Positions 18,524-27,130 of a stretch of 64,000 bases of DNA are shown piece after piece. The notes beneath the pieces are model-generated. The model had not been told where the DNA came from. It worked only from the letters and a program-made list of their open reading frames with translations, and searched no databases. Origin of the DNA: Actinacidiphila guanduensis (lineage in GTDB: Bacteria > Actinomycetota > Actinomycetes > Streptomycetales > Streptomycetaceae); NCBI RefSeq assembly GCF_900103985.1, contig NZ_FNIE01000007.1, positions 62,001 through 126,000 of the forward strand, read 5' to 3'. Both the position numbers and the translations under genes were made by a program. Positions within the stretch are counted from its first letter, which is position 1. Each line of letters starts with the position of its first letter.

Positions 18524-19285
18524 ATGAGTACCGACCAGCCGCCGCCCGGCTCCCCTGACGACCCGTTCGCCAAGCGGCCCGGACAGGGCGGCGGGCAGGG
18601 CTCGCCGGACGACGCGCCCGGCTCCGCGCAGCAGCCCCCGCCGGGCGCGAACCAGCCGCCGCCCGGCAGCCCGTACGGCGGCGGCCCGTACGGACCCCCG
18701 CCCCCGGGCGGCCCCGGCGAGGGCGGCTACGGCGGGGGTTATGGCGGGGGAGGGCAGCAGGGCGGCCAGTGGGGCCAAGGGGGCCCGTACGGTCAGGGGC
18801 CCGGCCCGTACCAGCAGGGGCCCTACGGGCCCGGCGGCGACCCGCTCGCCGGGATGCCGCCGCTCGCCGAGGGCGGCAAGCGGCTGCTGGCCCGGATCAT
18901 CGACATCGTCATCGTGCTCATCCCGGCCTACCTGCTGGACTGGGCCGCGGTCGGGCTGCAGGAGGGCCACTTCAGCGCGGGCCGCTCGGCGGTCGGCGGG
19001 GTGTTCACCGCGGGCATCGGCTTCCTGTACGAGTTCCTCATGACCCGCACCGACGGCCGCACCTTCGGCAAGCGGGCGATGGGGCTGCGGGTGGCGATGC
19101 TCGCCGACGGCAGCGTGCCGAGCCCGAGCGCGGCGGCGGTGCGCGCGCTGGTGCTCTGGCTGCCGGCCTTCTGCTGCTCCTGCGTGTGGTTCCTGGTGAT
19201 CGGCCTGACGGTGCTGGTGGACCGCCCCTACAAGCAGGGCATCCACGACAAGGCGGCCAGGACCGTGGTGGTGCGCGCGAACTGA
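18524..19285 (+). CDS. RDD-family membrane protein with Gly/Pro-rich N-terminal region
   Basis: 253 residues from ATG 18524. Residues 1-~105 are disordered and rich in Pro, Gly, Gln and Tyr (PPPGANQPPPGSPYGGGPYGPP). The RDD domain (about 118-253) has KRLLARIIDIVIVLIPAYLLD, a second membrane pair with YEFLMTRTDGRTFGKRAMGLRV, a Cys/Trp-rich helix (LVLWLPAFCCSCVWFLVIGLTVL) and the terminal signature DRPYKQGIHDKAARTVVV. It is the second of three RDD genes in a row. Such proline/tyrosine-rich heads are common on actinobacterial membrane proteins and may mediate assembly. Function unknown. Confidence 0.88.
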   Translation: MSTDQPPPGSPDDPFAKRPGQGGGQGSPDDAPGSAQQPPPGANQPPPGSPYGGGPYGPPPPGGPGEGGYGGGYGGGGQQGGQWGQGGPYGQGPGPYQQGPYGPGGDPLAGMPPLAEGGKRLLARIIDIVIVLIPAYLLDWAAVGLQEGHFSAGRSAVGGVFTAGIGFLYEFLMTRTDGRTFGKRAMGLRVAMLADGSVPSPSAAAVRALVLWLPAFCCSCVWFLVIGLTVLVDRPYKQGIHDKAARTVVVRAN

Positions 19286-19405
19286 CGGGGGCTCCGCCGG
19301 GCCCGGTGCCGGTACCGCCCCGGCGACGCTTCGGCTCCGCGCCCGCGTGAGCAGCCCCGGCGTCCCCCGCGCGAGGGATGCCCGGCCCCCTGTACCGTCA
19401 CCCGG

Positions 19406-19438
19406 ATGGCTGATTTACTCAGGAGTCATGACGCCTGA
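19406..19438 (+). other. Possible 10-codon leader ORF overlapping the third RDD start
   Basis: An ATG at 19406 opens a short frame (MADLLRSHDA, stop at 19436-19438) that spans the ribosome site AGGAG (19421-19425) and overlaps the RDD ATG at 19428. TACCGT (19392-19397) sits 8 bp before this first ATG, so the transcript could begin at it. If translated, it would couple or modulate translation of the RDD gene. This is speculative. Confidence 0.25.
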
Positions 19439-19901
19439 GCAACCGGCCGGTATGGCTCCGCTCGCGACGTTCGGGCAACGCTTCCTCGCCCGGGCGATCG
19501 ACACCGTCGTGCTCGTCGCCGTGGTGCTGCTGGTCAGCTGGGCGGCGCTCGGCGGCAGCGTCACCCACCAGTCGGACGTCTCGCTCGGCAGGCGCGAACT
19601 CGTCGCCGTCCTCGGCTACGTGGCCTACTTCGCGGTGGAGGGCGCCATGACCGCCGCCCGCGGGCAGACCCTCGGCAAGCTCGCGCTGCGCATCCGCGCC
19701 GCCCGGCTGGACGACGGCGGGGTGCCGGGGCCGGCCGGCTGGCTGCGCGCCGCGGTGTACGTGCTGCCCGCCGTGCTCAGCGCGGTCTACATCGGCCCGC
19801 TCTTCTGGCTGGTCAACGCCCTGTGGTGCACCTGGGACCGGCCGCTGCGGCAGTGCCTGCACGACAAAGCGGCCAGGACCGTGGTCGTGGCCGCCGTCTG
19901 A
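19428..19901 (+). CDS. Small RDD-family membrane protein
   Basis: 157 residues from ATG 19428 behind AGGAG (19421-19425). It is an almost bare RDD domain: TFGQRFLARAIDTVVLVAVVLLVSWAAL (first helix with the Arg and Asp of the RDD name), YVAYFAVEGAMTAARGQTLGKLALRIR, a third membrane pair, and the end signature DRPLRQCLHDKAARTVVV. It is the third consecutive RDD gene; unlike the first two it lacks the disordered head. Its C-terminal signature aligns residue for residue with the others, so the three are likely paralogues made by local duplication. Function unknown; ion/proton exchange has been shown for some family members. Confidence 0.87.
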   Translation: MTPEQPAGMAPLATFGQRFLARAIDTVVLVAVVLLVSWAALGGSVTHQSDVSLGRRELVAVLGYVAYFAVEGAMTAARGQTLGKLALRIRAARLDDGGVPGPAGWLRAAVYVLPAVLSAVYIGPLFWLVNALWCTWDRPLRQCLHDKAARTVVVAAV

Positions 19902-19961
19902 CGCCGGATCGCCGGCGCCGAGCACTGCTCCTCGGTTCCCCCGGGGTTCCCGGGGCTCGGC

Positions 19962-20285
19962 TCAGCCGCGCAGCGAGTGCTCGCGGACCCGCTCGGCGCG
20001 CGCCCGGGCCCGCGCGGAGCGCGCGGCGGCCGGCCGGGATGCGGTGGCCGGCCGGGCCGCGACGGTGGTTCCGGCGGGGGTCGCGGCGCCGGCCGCCAGG
20101 GCGGGAACGCGGCGGGACCCGCGGCCGACCGCGGCCGCGACCGCGAGGCCGAGCACGAGGCAGGCCGCGGCAACGGCGACCACCGGGCCGCCGGAGCGCA
20201 CATCCGCCAGCAGCAGGACCGCCAGGGTGGACAGGACTACGGTCGCGCATCCGCACGCGACCTGCAGGGTCGTCGGACGTGGCAT
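19962..20285 (-). CDS. Small membrane protein of unknown function
   Basis: 107 residues. Two predicted membrane helices lie in the first ~55 residues (LQVACGCATVVLSTLAVLLLADV and GGPVVAVAAACLVLGLAVAAAV), followed by a strongly basic, Ala/Arg-rich cytoplasmic tail (PAAARSARARARAERVREHSLRG). I recognise no family. Support for a real gene: helix-like hydrophobic blocks with positive flanking residues, and convergent placement with the RDD gene leaving a 60-bp gap. The basic tail could bind nucleic acid or lipid, but nothing shows this. Confidence 0.65.
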   Translation of the reverse strand: MPRPTTLQVACGCATVVLSTLAVLLLADVRSGGPVVAVAAACLVLGLAVAAAVGRGSRRVPALAAGAATPAGTTVAARPATASRPAAARSARARARAERVREHSLRG

Positions 20286-20612
20286 CGGGGGACCGCCCTC
20301 GTCGCTCGCGCCGGCGCGGGGGCTGCGCCGGCATCGGTGCTCTCGTGTCGGGCATGCCCCGGCCCCCGGCGGGGTAAGCCCCGCCTAACCCGCGGCGCGG
20401 TGCACGAGGGGGCGCACAGGGTCGCACGCCTGACCGAAACGCCCCTGCACGTGCAGAACGGACCGAACGAGCCACCGAGGTGATGTCCGGTCAGCGGGAG
20501 CGCGCGTACCGGAAACCGGCCAAGGTAATGGCGCCGTCATGCACAAGTCAAGGTCTGTCTTTTCCACCGCCACTCCGGTGCAATGGCCTTTCCCAAGGGG
20601 AGGTCAAGCATC
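20286..20612. other. Intergenic region between divergent genes (327 bp)
   Basis: No gene seen. It holds the promoters of the small membrane protein (minus) and of the secreted M6 protease (plus). The last ~100 bp before the protease are less GC-rich than the surroundings (CATGCACAAGTCAAGGTCTG, then CTTTTCC), as expected of a promoter, but no clear -35/-10 pair stands out. The protease ribosome site GGGGAGGTC lies at 20597-20605. Confidence 0.4.
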
Positions 20613-23027
20613 GTGAAAAGACAGTGGAGGATACGTCAAAGCGCAGCCCTGGTGGTCGCGGTCGCCGCACTCGGCATCCCCGCGACGGTCACCGGGGCGG
20701 CAGCCGCGACACCGGGCCATGACGCGGGCGCCGCGGCCGCGCCGGCGAGCCACGACCCGGCGCAGAGTGAACCGCACGACCTGCCGGGCCCGTTCAGCAA
20801 GCAGCAGGCGGCCGAGCACTCCGCCGCCCTCCAGCAGGTCGTCTCCGGCAAAGCCGGCGTCCAGCAGCGCAACGGCTCGCAGGTGGTCCAACTCGGCCAC
20901 GGCAAGGGCAAGAAGAGCAAGTACGTGGAGCTGGGCCGGGAGAAGACCGACAAGATCTTCACCATCCTGGTCGAGTTCGGCGACCAGGTGGACAGCACCA
21001 CCGCCTACGACCCGGACGGCCCGGACGGACCCGAGCCGCCCGCCCCCAAGTACGGCGGCGACCCCGGCCCGGCGCACAACACGATCGCCGCGCCGGACCG
21101 CAGCAAGGACAACAGCACCGCCTGGCAGGCCGACTACGACCGGCAGCACTTCCAGGACCTGTACTTCTCGCACGCCAAGGGCGCCGACTCGCTGGCCACC
21201 TACTACGAGAAGCAGTCCTCGGGCCGCTACTCGGTGGACGGCGAGGTCTCCGACTGGGTCAAGGTCCCCTACAACGAGGCCCGTTACGGCTCCAACTGGT
21301 GCGGCTCCAGCGTCTGCTCCAACGCCTGGGACCTGATCCGCGACGCCACCGCCGCCTATGTCGCCGACCAGAAGGCGCAGGGCCGCACCGACGCCCAGAT
21401 CAAGGCCGACCTCGCGCAGTACGACCAGTGGGACCGCTACGACTTCGACGGCGACGGCGACTTCAACGAGCCGGACGGCTACATCGACCACTTCCAGATC
21501 GTGCACGCCGGCGAGGACGAGTCGGCAGGCGGCGGCGTCCAGGGCGAGGACGCCCTGTGGGCCCACCGCTGGTACGCCTACGGCAGCGACGCGGGCCGCA
21601 CCGGCCCGGCCGGCAACAAGGCCGGCGGCACCCAGATCGGCAACACCGGGATCTGGATCGGCGACTACACCCTGCAGCCGGAGAACGGCGGCCTCGGCGT
21701 CTTCGCCCACGAGTACGGCCACGACCTCGGCCTGCCCGACGAGTACGACACCACCTACATCGGCGAGAACAGCACCGCCTTCTGGACCCTGATGTCCTCC
21801 GGCTCCTGGATGGGCACCGGCCGCAACGCCATCGGCGACCTCCCCGACGACATGAACGCCTGGGACAAGCTCCAGCTCGGCTGGCTGAACTACGGCACGG
21901 CCAAGGCCGCCACCCGCTCCACCACCAAGCTGGGCGTCGCCGAGTACAACACCAAGGACAAGCAGGCGCTGGTCGTCCAGCTGCCCGACAAGGCGGTCAC
22001 CACCACCGTCGCCACCCCGCCCGAGGGCAGCAGCCAGTGGTGGAGCGGCATGGGCGACAACCTGTCGAACACCCTGACCCGCAGCCTCGACCTCACCGGA
22101 GCGAGCACCGCCTCGCTCAGCCTGAAGGGCTGGTGGGACATCGAGCAGAACTACGACTACCTCTACACCGAGGTCTCCGCGGACGGCGGCGCGACCTGGA
22201 CCGCGCTGGACGGCACCGCCGACGGCTCGGCCATCCCGCGCGACGGCGGCGACGTCCCGGCGCTGACCGGCACCTCCGGCGCCTACGAGAACCTGGTCTT
22301 CCCGCTCGACGCCTACGCCGGCAAGCAGATCCAGCTGCGCTTCCGCTACCTCACCGACGGCGGCGTAGCCCAGAAGGGCTTCGCGGCCGACGCGATCGCA
22401 GTGACCGCGGACGGCAGGACCGTGCTGTCCGACGGCGCCGAGAACGACGGCGGCGGCTGGACCGCCAAGGGCTTCTCCCGCATCGGCGCGTCGTTCACCA
22501 ACGACTACCCGGAGTTCTACCTCGCGGAGAACCGGCAGTACGTCTCCTACGACCGGACCCTGCAGACCGGCCCGTACAACTTCGGCTGGACCAGCACCCG
22601 GCCCGACTGGGTGGAGCACTTCCCCTACCAGAACGGCCTGCTGATCTGGCTGTGGGACACCTCGCAGCCGGACAACAACGTCGGCCTGCACCCGGGCAGC
22701 GGCGAGATCCTGCCGGTGGACGCGCACGCCAAGCCGCTCACGTACAGTGACGGCTCGGTGATCAGGAACCGCGCCCAGGCGTTCGACGCGCCCTTCAGCA
22801 CTTACCCGACCGACGCGATCACGCTGCATGACGACGGCGTCGCCAAGCGCATCCCGGCGAAGCCCGGCACCCCGGTCTTCGACGACCACAGCGGAACGTA
22901 CTGGTACGCCAGTAACCCGTACGGGAGCGTGCAGGTGCCGGACACCAACACCCGGATCAGCATCCTGAGCGAGGCGTGGGACGGCAGCACCATGACCGTC
23001 CAGGTGGCCCCCGCCCACCACCGCTGA
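20613..23027 (+). CDS. Secreted immune inhibitor A-type metalloprotease (peptidase M6)
   Basis: 804 residues from GTG 20613, chosen because GGGGAGGTC lies 8 bp before it and it begins with a clean signal peptide (KRQWRIRQSAALVVAVAALGIPATVTGAAAA). An ATG at 20583 would add 10 residues. A propeptide (~45-125) precedes the zinc protease domain, with the motif HEYGHDLGLPDEYD (His366, Glu367, His370) and the Met-turn-like TLMSSGSWMG. C-terminal parts include beta-sandwich sequence (SLKGWWDIEQNYDYLYTEVSADGGATW) of the MAM/jelly-roll kind. Family members are secreted and digest proteins; Bacillus InhA cleaves antibacterial peptides. It probably works in extracellular nutrition or development. Confidence 0.93.
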   Translation: MKRQWRIRQSAALVVAVAALGIPATVTGAAAATPGHDAGAAAAPASHDPAQSEPHDLPGPFSKQQAAEHSAALQQVVSGKAGVQQRNGSQVVQLGHGKGKKSKYVELGREKTDKIFTILVEFGDQVDSTTAYDPDGPDGPEPPAPKYGGDPGPAHNTIAAPDRSKDNSTAWQADYDRQHFQDLYFSHAKGADSLATYYEKQSSGRYSVDGEVSDWVKVPYNEARYGSNWCGSSVCSNAWDLIRDATAAYVADQKAQGRTDAQIKADLAQYDQWDRYDFDGDGDFNEPDGYIDHFQIVHAGEDESAGGGVQGEDALWAHRWYAYGSDAGRTGPAGNKAGGTQIGNTGIWIGDYTLQPENGGLGVFAHEYGHDLGLPDEYDTTYIGENSTAFWTLMSSGSWMGTGRNAIGDLPDDMNAWDKLQLGWLNYGTAKAATRSTTKLGVAEYNTKDKQALVVQLPDKAVTTTVATPPEGSSQWWSGMGDNLSNTLTRSLDLTGASTASLSLKGWWDIEQNYDYLYTEVSADGGATWTALDGTADGSAIPRDGGDVPALTGTSGAYENLVFPLDAYAGKQIQLRFRYLTDGGVAQKGFAADAIAVTADGRTVLSDGAENDGGGWTAKGFSRIGASFTNDYPEFYLAENRQYVSYDRTLQTGPYNFGWTSTRPDWVEHFPYQNGLLIWLWDTSQPDNNVGLHPGSGEILPVDAHAKPLTYSDGSVIRNRAQAFDAPFSTYPTDAITLHDDGVAKRIPAKPGTPVFDDHSGTYWYASNPYGSVQVPDTNTRISILSEAWDGSTMTVQVAPAHHR

Positions 23028-23175
23028 CCCGTCCGGCGCCCGCGCCTTCGGCATCAGCTGTAACAGGTGTCACATGCGTCTCTGACCTGCGGTGATGCGG
23101 TCAGTGGCGGCTCGAAGGGCGCTCCGAGGCCGCCGCCCCCTGGTGGGCGGCGGCCGATGCGCACAAGATGTGGGC

Positions 23176-23490
23176 ATGGCGGTCGGCGGTTTCACCAAGC
23201 TCCCCGGCGGCACGGTCGTCGTGGCGCTCGTGCTGCCGCACCCGGTGTACGCCCAGCTCACGGTGCGGGTGGTGGTGCACGCGGTGAACCGGCAGCGGGC
23301 GCTGACCCGGCTGCGCAACCTCGGCTTCCGCGGCGCCCGGCTGGCCGGGAACGCCCACCCGCCCACGCCCGACGAGGTCACGGCGGTGCTGCACCACCCC
23401 GACGGGCTGATCTGGCGGGACCACGAGGCGGCCGCGGCGGCCCCCTGGCACCCGATCTCCACCCTGAACCGCCTGGCGCACCCCGCCTGA
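23176..23490 (+). CDS. Conserved hypothetical protein
   Basis: 104 residues from ATG 23176; an upstream in-frame ATG at 23092 would prepend a non-conserved Arg-rich stretch. The protein is compact and mixed alpha/beta in look: GGTVVVALVLPHPVYAQLTVRVVVHAVNRQRALTRLRNLGFRGARL, then HPPTPDEVTAVLHHPDGLIWRDH. There is no signal peptide or membrane segment. I believe this small protein is widely kept in Streptomyces, but I do not recognise a named domain. The last third (DGLIWRDHEAAAAAPWHPI) has a run of conserved-looking Trp/His/Asp residues. It converges on pncA. Confidence 0.7.
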   Translation: MAVGGFTKLPGGTVVVALVLPHPVYAQLTVRVVVHAVNRQRALTRLRNLGFRGARLAGNAHPPTPDEVTAVLHHPDGLIWRDHEAAAAAPWHPISTLNRLAHPA

Positions 23491-23544
23491 GGCCTCGCGG
23501 CTCCCCGGGGCCCTTCTGTGTCCTTCTGGGCCCTTCTGCGGGGC

Positions 23545-24135
23545 TCAGCCCTGGACGACGGGCTTGCCGGTCAGCTCCACGCCCGCCTCGCGCAGCTGCG
23601 CCAGCGCCTGCTCGGTGGTCTGCGCGGCCACCCCGGCGGTCAGGTCGAGCAGCACCCGCGTGGTGAAGCCCTCGCGGGCCGCGTCCAGCGCGGTGGCCCG
23701 TACGCAGTGGTCGGTGGCGATCCCGACGACGTCCACCTCGGTGACCTCGCGGTGCCGCAGCCAGTCGGCCAGGCCCACGCTGTTCTCGTCGGCGCCCTCG
23801 AAGCCGCTGTAGGCGGCCGCGTAGGCGCCCTTGTCGAAGACGGCTTCGATCGCGCCCGAGGCGACCGCGGGGGCGAAGTTCGGGTGGAAGCCGACGCCCT
23901 CGGTGCCGGCCACGCAGTGCACGGGCCAGGACGTCACGAAGTCCGGGTGGTCCGAGAAGTGGTCACCGGGGTCCACATGGTGGTCGCGGGTGGCCACGAC
24001 GTGCCGGTACGAGCCCGCGGACTCCCCGATCAGGTCGGTGATCGCCGCGGCCACGTCGGCGCCGCCGGACACCGCGAGGCTGCCCCCTTCGCAGAAGTCG
24101 TTCTGCACGTCGACGACGATGAGTGCGCGGTGCAT
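23545..24135 (-). CDS. pncA: Nicotinamidase
   Basis: 196 residues. It hydrolyses nicotinamide to nicotinate and ammonia, the first step of NAD salvage in actinobacteria. The catalytic triad of the isochorismatase-like fold is present: Asp9 (VVDVQNDF), Lys102 (FDKGAY) and Cys144 (IATDHCVRATAL). Metal ligands Asp51 and His53 fall in ATRDHHVDPGDHFS, with His59 following. The preceding cis-peptide region GIATD is intact. The next step of the pathway, pncB, is encoded on the same strand just upstream, 427 bp away, so the two form a salvage pair although a repeat-rich gap separates them. Confidence 0.95.
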   Translation of the reverse strand: MHRALIVVDVQNDFCEGGSLAVSGGADVAAAITDLIGESAGSYRHVVATRDHHVDPGDHFSDHPDFVTSWPVHCVAGTEGVGFHPNFAPAVASGAIEAVFDKGAYAAAYSGFEGADENSVGLADWLRHREVTEVDVVGIATDHCVRATALDAAREGFTTRVLLDLTAGVAAQTTEQALAQLREAGVELTGKPVVQG

Positions 24136-24286
24136 TTTCTCTCCGAGGGTTCACGGTGGCTGCTGCGGTGCTGCCGTACCGAGACTAGGGGCTCGCGCGC
24201 TTACCCGTAAGCGGGGGTCCTTACGCCTGCTGTGGTGCCCTGTGCGTATGTACGGTTCCGCTGCGGGGGGCTCGGCACGGTGCGGC

Positions 24287-24500
24287 GCTTCGCCACCGGA
24301 CCGGAGGGGTGGTTCGGTTCCGTCCGGACCACCGGCCGGTGGGGGTTTCTGGGGGTCCCCCCTATGGGGGAGCCGTTCCCCGCGCCCCTGGTGGGTGGCC
24401 CTGTCGGGCTTCGCCACCGGACCGGAGGGGTGGTTCGGTTCCGTCCGGACCACCGGCCGGTGGGGGTTTCTGGGGGTCCCCCCTATGGGGGAGCCGTTCC
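24287..24500. repeat. Two identical 93-bp direct repeats
   Basis: The 93 bases at 24287-24379 recur without a mismatch at 24408-24500 (period 121 bp, 28 bp between copies). Each unit begins GCTTCGCCACCGGACCGGAG, holds GGACCACCGGCCGG, and ends with CCCCTATGGGGGAGCCGTTC plus one C. The block fills the pncA-pncB gap and runs straight into a copy of the dispersed extragenic element at 24499-24533. No ORF within it looks real. Confidence 0.9.
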
Positions 24501-24533
24501 TCCCCCAGAGCTTCGCCTGGGAGGTACCCCCAG
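24499..24533 (+). repeat. Dispersed extragenic element, copy A
   Basis: This 35-bp stretch begins CCTCCCCCAGAGCTTCGCCT and ends with GGTACCCCCAG. It is a variant (GGGAGG in place of GGGGG) of a core seen again at 40774-40807 (minus), 44754-44787 and 51785-51817. It lies between pncB and pncA. Confidence 0.85.
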
Positions 24534-24561
24534 CGCCCCTTCGGGGCTCTCCCCGTTGCGG

Positions 24562-25893
24562 TCAGATGAGTTCTGTGGGGATGACCGGTTCGCCGCGGGA
24601 GAGCTGGGTGGCGGACAGGGGGAGGCCGGCGCGGGCTTCGATGTGGCGGGCGCGGGCCGCGTCGAGGGGTTCGCGGGCGACGACCTCGCCGTGGCGGATG
24701 AGGGGGACCAGGAGCTGGCGGTCGGCGAGGTCCGGGGGGATCGGGCCCGAGCCGATGACCTCCGCGGCGGCGTGGCCCTCGTCGTCGAGCCGGCGGGCGG
24801 CCCACTTGCGGCCGCCGACGCTGGTCTTGCCGCCGAGCGACTTCTTGGCGACGGGGACCAGGGGCGCGTCCGGGTCGTCGTCGGCGGCGGCGCGGGCCAC
24901 CAGTTTGTAGACCATCGAGCACGTGGGGTTGCCGCTGCCGGTGACCAGTGAGGTGCCCACCCCGTAGGCGTCGACCGGGGCCGCGGCCAGCGAGGCGATC
25001 GCGTACTCGTCCAGGTCGGAGGTGACCACGATTTTCGTCTGCTCGGCGCCGAGGTCGTCCAGCTGCTGGCGGACCCGGTGGGCGAGCAGCAGCAGGTCGC
25101 CGGAGTCGATCCGGACCGCGCCCAGCTCGGGCCCGGCCACCTCGACGGCGGTGCGCACCGCGGCGGTCAGGTCGTAGGTGTCGACCAGCAGCGTGGTGGA
25201 GCGGCCCAGCGACTCGACCTGCGCGGTGAAGGCGTCCCGCTCGGTGTCGTGCAGCAGGGTGAAGGCGTGGGCGCTGGTGCCGATGGTGGGCAGCCCGTAG
25301 CGGAAGCCGGCCGCGAGGTTGGAGGAGGAGCTGAAGCCGCCGACATACGCGGCCCGCGAGGCGGCCACCGCGGCCAGCTCGTGGGTGCGCCGGGCGCCCA
25401 TCTCCATCAGCGGGCGGTCGCCCGCGGCCACCGACATCCGGGAGGCGGCGGCCGCGATCGCCGAGTCGTGGTTGAGGATCGACAGCACCACCGTCTCCAG
25501 CAGCACCGCCTCCGCGAAGCTCCCCTCCACCCGCAGGATCGGCGAGCCGGGGAAGTACACCTCGCCCTCGGGGTAGCCCCACACGTCGCCGGTGAAGCGG
25601 TAGCCGGCCAGCCAGTCCAGGGTCTCGGCGTCCACCACCCGCTCGCGCTCCAGGAACTCCAGCACGGGCGCGTCGAAGCGGAAGTTCGCCACCGCGTCCA
25701 GCACGCGGCCGGTGCCGGCCACCACCCCGTAGCGGCGCCCCTCCGGCAGCCGGCGGGTGAACGCCTCGAAGACCGACCTGCGGTGCGCGGCGCCGCTGCG
25801 CAGCGCCGCCTGCAGCATGGTGAACTCGTACCGGTCGGTGAACAGCGCGGTGGACGGCACGTCCACCGGCAGTGCCAGGTCTGCAGTGCTCAT
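24562..25893 (-). CDS. pncB: Nicotinate phosphoribosyltransferase
   Basis: 443 residues. It joins nicotinate and PRPP (with ATP) to give nicotinate mononucleotide, feeding NAD synthesis. Family landmarks: [13 protein letters not shown] near the N terminus, [37 protein letters not shown] with the phosphorylated-His region, [17 protein letters not shown] and [22 protein letters not shown]. Length is normal. The start ATG at 25893 has TAGCAT as a -10 box six bases upstream and no Shine-Dalgarno sequence, so the transcript is probably leaderless. pncA lies downstream on the same strand. clpS starts divergently 119 bp away. Confidence 0.96.
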   Translation of the reverse strand: MSTADLALPVDVPSTALFTDRYEFTMLQAALRSGAAHRRSVFEAFTRRLPEGRRYGVVAGTGRVLDAVANFRFDAPVLEFLERERVVDAETLDWLAGYRFTGDVWGYPEGEVYFPGSPILRVEGSFAEAVLLETVVLSILNHDSAIAAAASRMSVAAGDRPLMEMGARRTHELAAVAASRAAYVGGFSSSSNLAAGFRYGLPTIGTSAHAFTLLHDTERDAFTAQVESLGRSTTLLVDTYDLTAAVRTAVEVAGPELGAVRIDSGDLLLLAHRVRQQLDDLGAEQTKIVVTSDLDEYAIASLAAAPVDAYGVGTSLVTGSGNPTCSMVYKLVARAAADDDPDAPLVPVAKKSLGGKTSVGGRKWAARRLDDEGHAAAEVIGSGPIPPDLADRQLLVPLIRHGEVVAREPLDAARARHIEARAGLPLSATQLSRGEPVIPTELI

Positions 25894-25899
25894 GGCGCG

Positions 25900-25905
25900 A
25901 TGCTA
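25900..25905 (-). promoter_or_regulatory. -10 box of a probable leaderless promoter (pncB)
   Basis: On the minus strand TAGCAT is followed by CGCGCC and then the pncB ATG. TTGACG lies upstream but only 10 bp from the -10 box, too close to be a normal -35 element. Confidence 0.5.
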
Positions 25906-26012
25906 CCCCGCATTTCGTCAATCTGACGAGATCTCGTGGGCGGGTGCCGCTGTGCAACCCCTCACACGGCCTTCACACGCCCATTTGTGCGACGCACCCG
26001 GTGAGCGGCAGC

Positions 26013-26387
26013 ATGGGAGTTGTGAGTGCCCACCCGCCTGACACCACCGCCCCGCCCCGGAGCGGCACCTTCGCCGCGTCCGCACCCGCTCCGGCTCCGT
26101 CCGAGGTCGAGCGCACCGATCCGGGCGAGGCCCCCTTCGAGGTCCCGGAGCCGGACGTCCCGTGGGTGACCCTCGTGCACAACGACCCGGTCAATCTGAT
26201 GAGCTACGTGACCTACGTCTTCCAGACGTACTTCGGCTACTCCAAGGGCAAGGCCACCAAACTGATGAAGGACGTCCACTACAAGGGCCGGGCCGTGGTC
26301 TCCAGCGGCACCCGCGAGGAGATGGAGCGGGACGTGCAGGCGATGCACGGCTACGGTCTGTGGGCGACGCTGTCGCAGGACCGCTGA
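26013..26387 (+). CDS. clpS: ATP-dependent Clp protease adaptor ClpS
   Basis: 124 residues from ATG 26013; a GTG at 26022 is an alternative start. The conserved ClpS core fills the C-terminal two thirds: [72 protein letters not shown]. It contains the HNDP substrate-binding patch. ClpS binds the ClpC or ClpA chaperone and delivers proteins with destabilising N-terminal residues for degradation by ClpP. The first ~45 residues are a disordered Pro/Ala region typical of actinobacterial members. Its stop overlaps the start of the DUF2017 gene (TGATG), so the two are translationally coupled. Confidence 0.96.
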   Translation: MGVVSAHPPDTTAPPRSGTFAASAPAPAPSEVERTDPGEAPFEVPEPDVPWVTLVHNDPVNLMSYVTYVFQTYFGYSKGKATKLMKDVHYKGRAVVSSGTREEMERDVQAMHGYGLWATLSQDR

Positions 26388-26950
26388 TGGCCCGCCGACG
26401 CGGCCGCGCCGGATACTTCGAGCCCACCCCCGGCGGTGGGGCGGCCATCACCCTGGACGAGGTGGAGGTCTCCATCCTGCGCAGCCTCGCCGTCCAGCTG
26501 CTCGAACTCGTCGGCCCCGGCGATGCCGAGGGCGCCGACGACGCGGACCCGCTGGCCCGGCTCTTCGCCGAGGGCCCCAGCAAGCCGCCGGACGACCCGG
26601 CGCTCGCCCGGCTCTTCCCCGACGCCTACGAGGACGCCGAGGAGTCCTCGGAGTTCCGCCGCTTCACCGAGAACGACCTGCGCGCCCGCAAACGCGAGGA
26701 CGCCCTGGCGATGATCCGCGCGCTGGACGCCGGCGGCCCTGTGGTCGAGCTCACCGCCGACCAGGCCCGGCAGTGGCTCGGCGGCCTCAACGACCTGCGG
26801 CTGACCATCGGCACCCGCCTGGAGGTCACCGAGGACGACGAGAGCGGGCTGTACCACCTGCCGGACAGCGATCCGCGCAAGCCGCTGGTGATGGCGTACC
26901 TGTGGCTCGGCGGCCTCCAGGAGACCCTGGTCGAGACGCTGCTGCGCTGA
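26387..26950 (+). CDS. DUF2017-family protein
   Basis: 187 residues. The start ATG (26387-26389) overlaps the clpS stop by one base. The sequence is DUF2017-like: an N-terminal ITLDEVEVSILRSLAVQLLELV, then acidic linkers, SEFRRFTENDLRARKREDALAMIRAL, and a C-terminal helical part (LTADQARQWLGGLNDLRLTIGTRLEV, LVMAYLWLGGLQETLVETLL). It is predicted cytoplasmic and helical. The family is found almost only in actinobacteria and almost always right after clpS, which suggests a role in the same N-degron pathway, but its biochemistry is not known to me. Confidence 0.92.
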   Translation: MARRRGRAGYFEPTPGGGAAITLDEVEVSILRSLAVQLLELVGPGDAEGADDADPLARLFAEGPSKPPDDPALARLFPDAYEDAEESSEFRRFTENDLRARKREDALAMIRALDAGGPVVELTADQARQWLGGLNDLRLTIGTRLEVTEDDESGLYHLPDSDPRKPLVMAYLWLGGLQETLVETLLR

Positions 26951-27130
26951 CCTCGTGGTGCGGTGCCGCTCCGGTGCCGCCCTGAGGCGGCGGCGGCCGC
27001 CTGCTCCCCGGTCCCGCCGGGGCTGGGGCTGCTGGCCGCCTTCGCCACCCCCGCCGTCCGGGCGGTGCCGCCTCGCCCGATCCGGTGACCGTCCGGCGCG
27101 CCGCCCGCACCCGGTGGTACGGATCGCCCC

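Larger units (their letters stand above)
24136..24561. other. pncB-pncA intergenic region (426 bp), repeat-filled
   Basis: The gap contains the promoter side of pncA (24136-24250), the 93-bp duplication (24287-24500), and one dispersed element (24499-24533). I see no gene. Its GC-palindromic ends (TCTGGGGGTCCCCCCTATGG) could fold into strong hairpins that terminate the pncB transcript. Confidence 0.6.
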
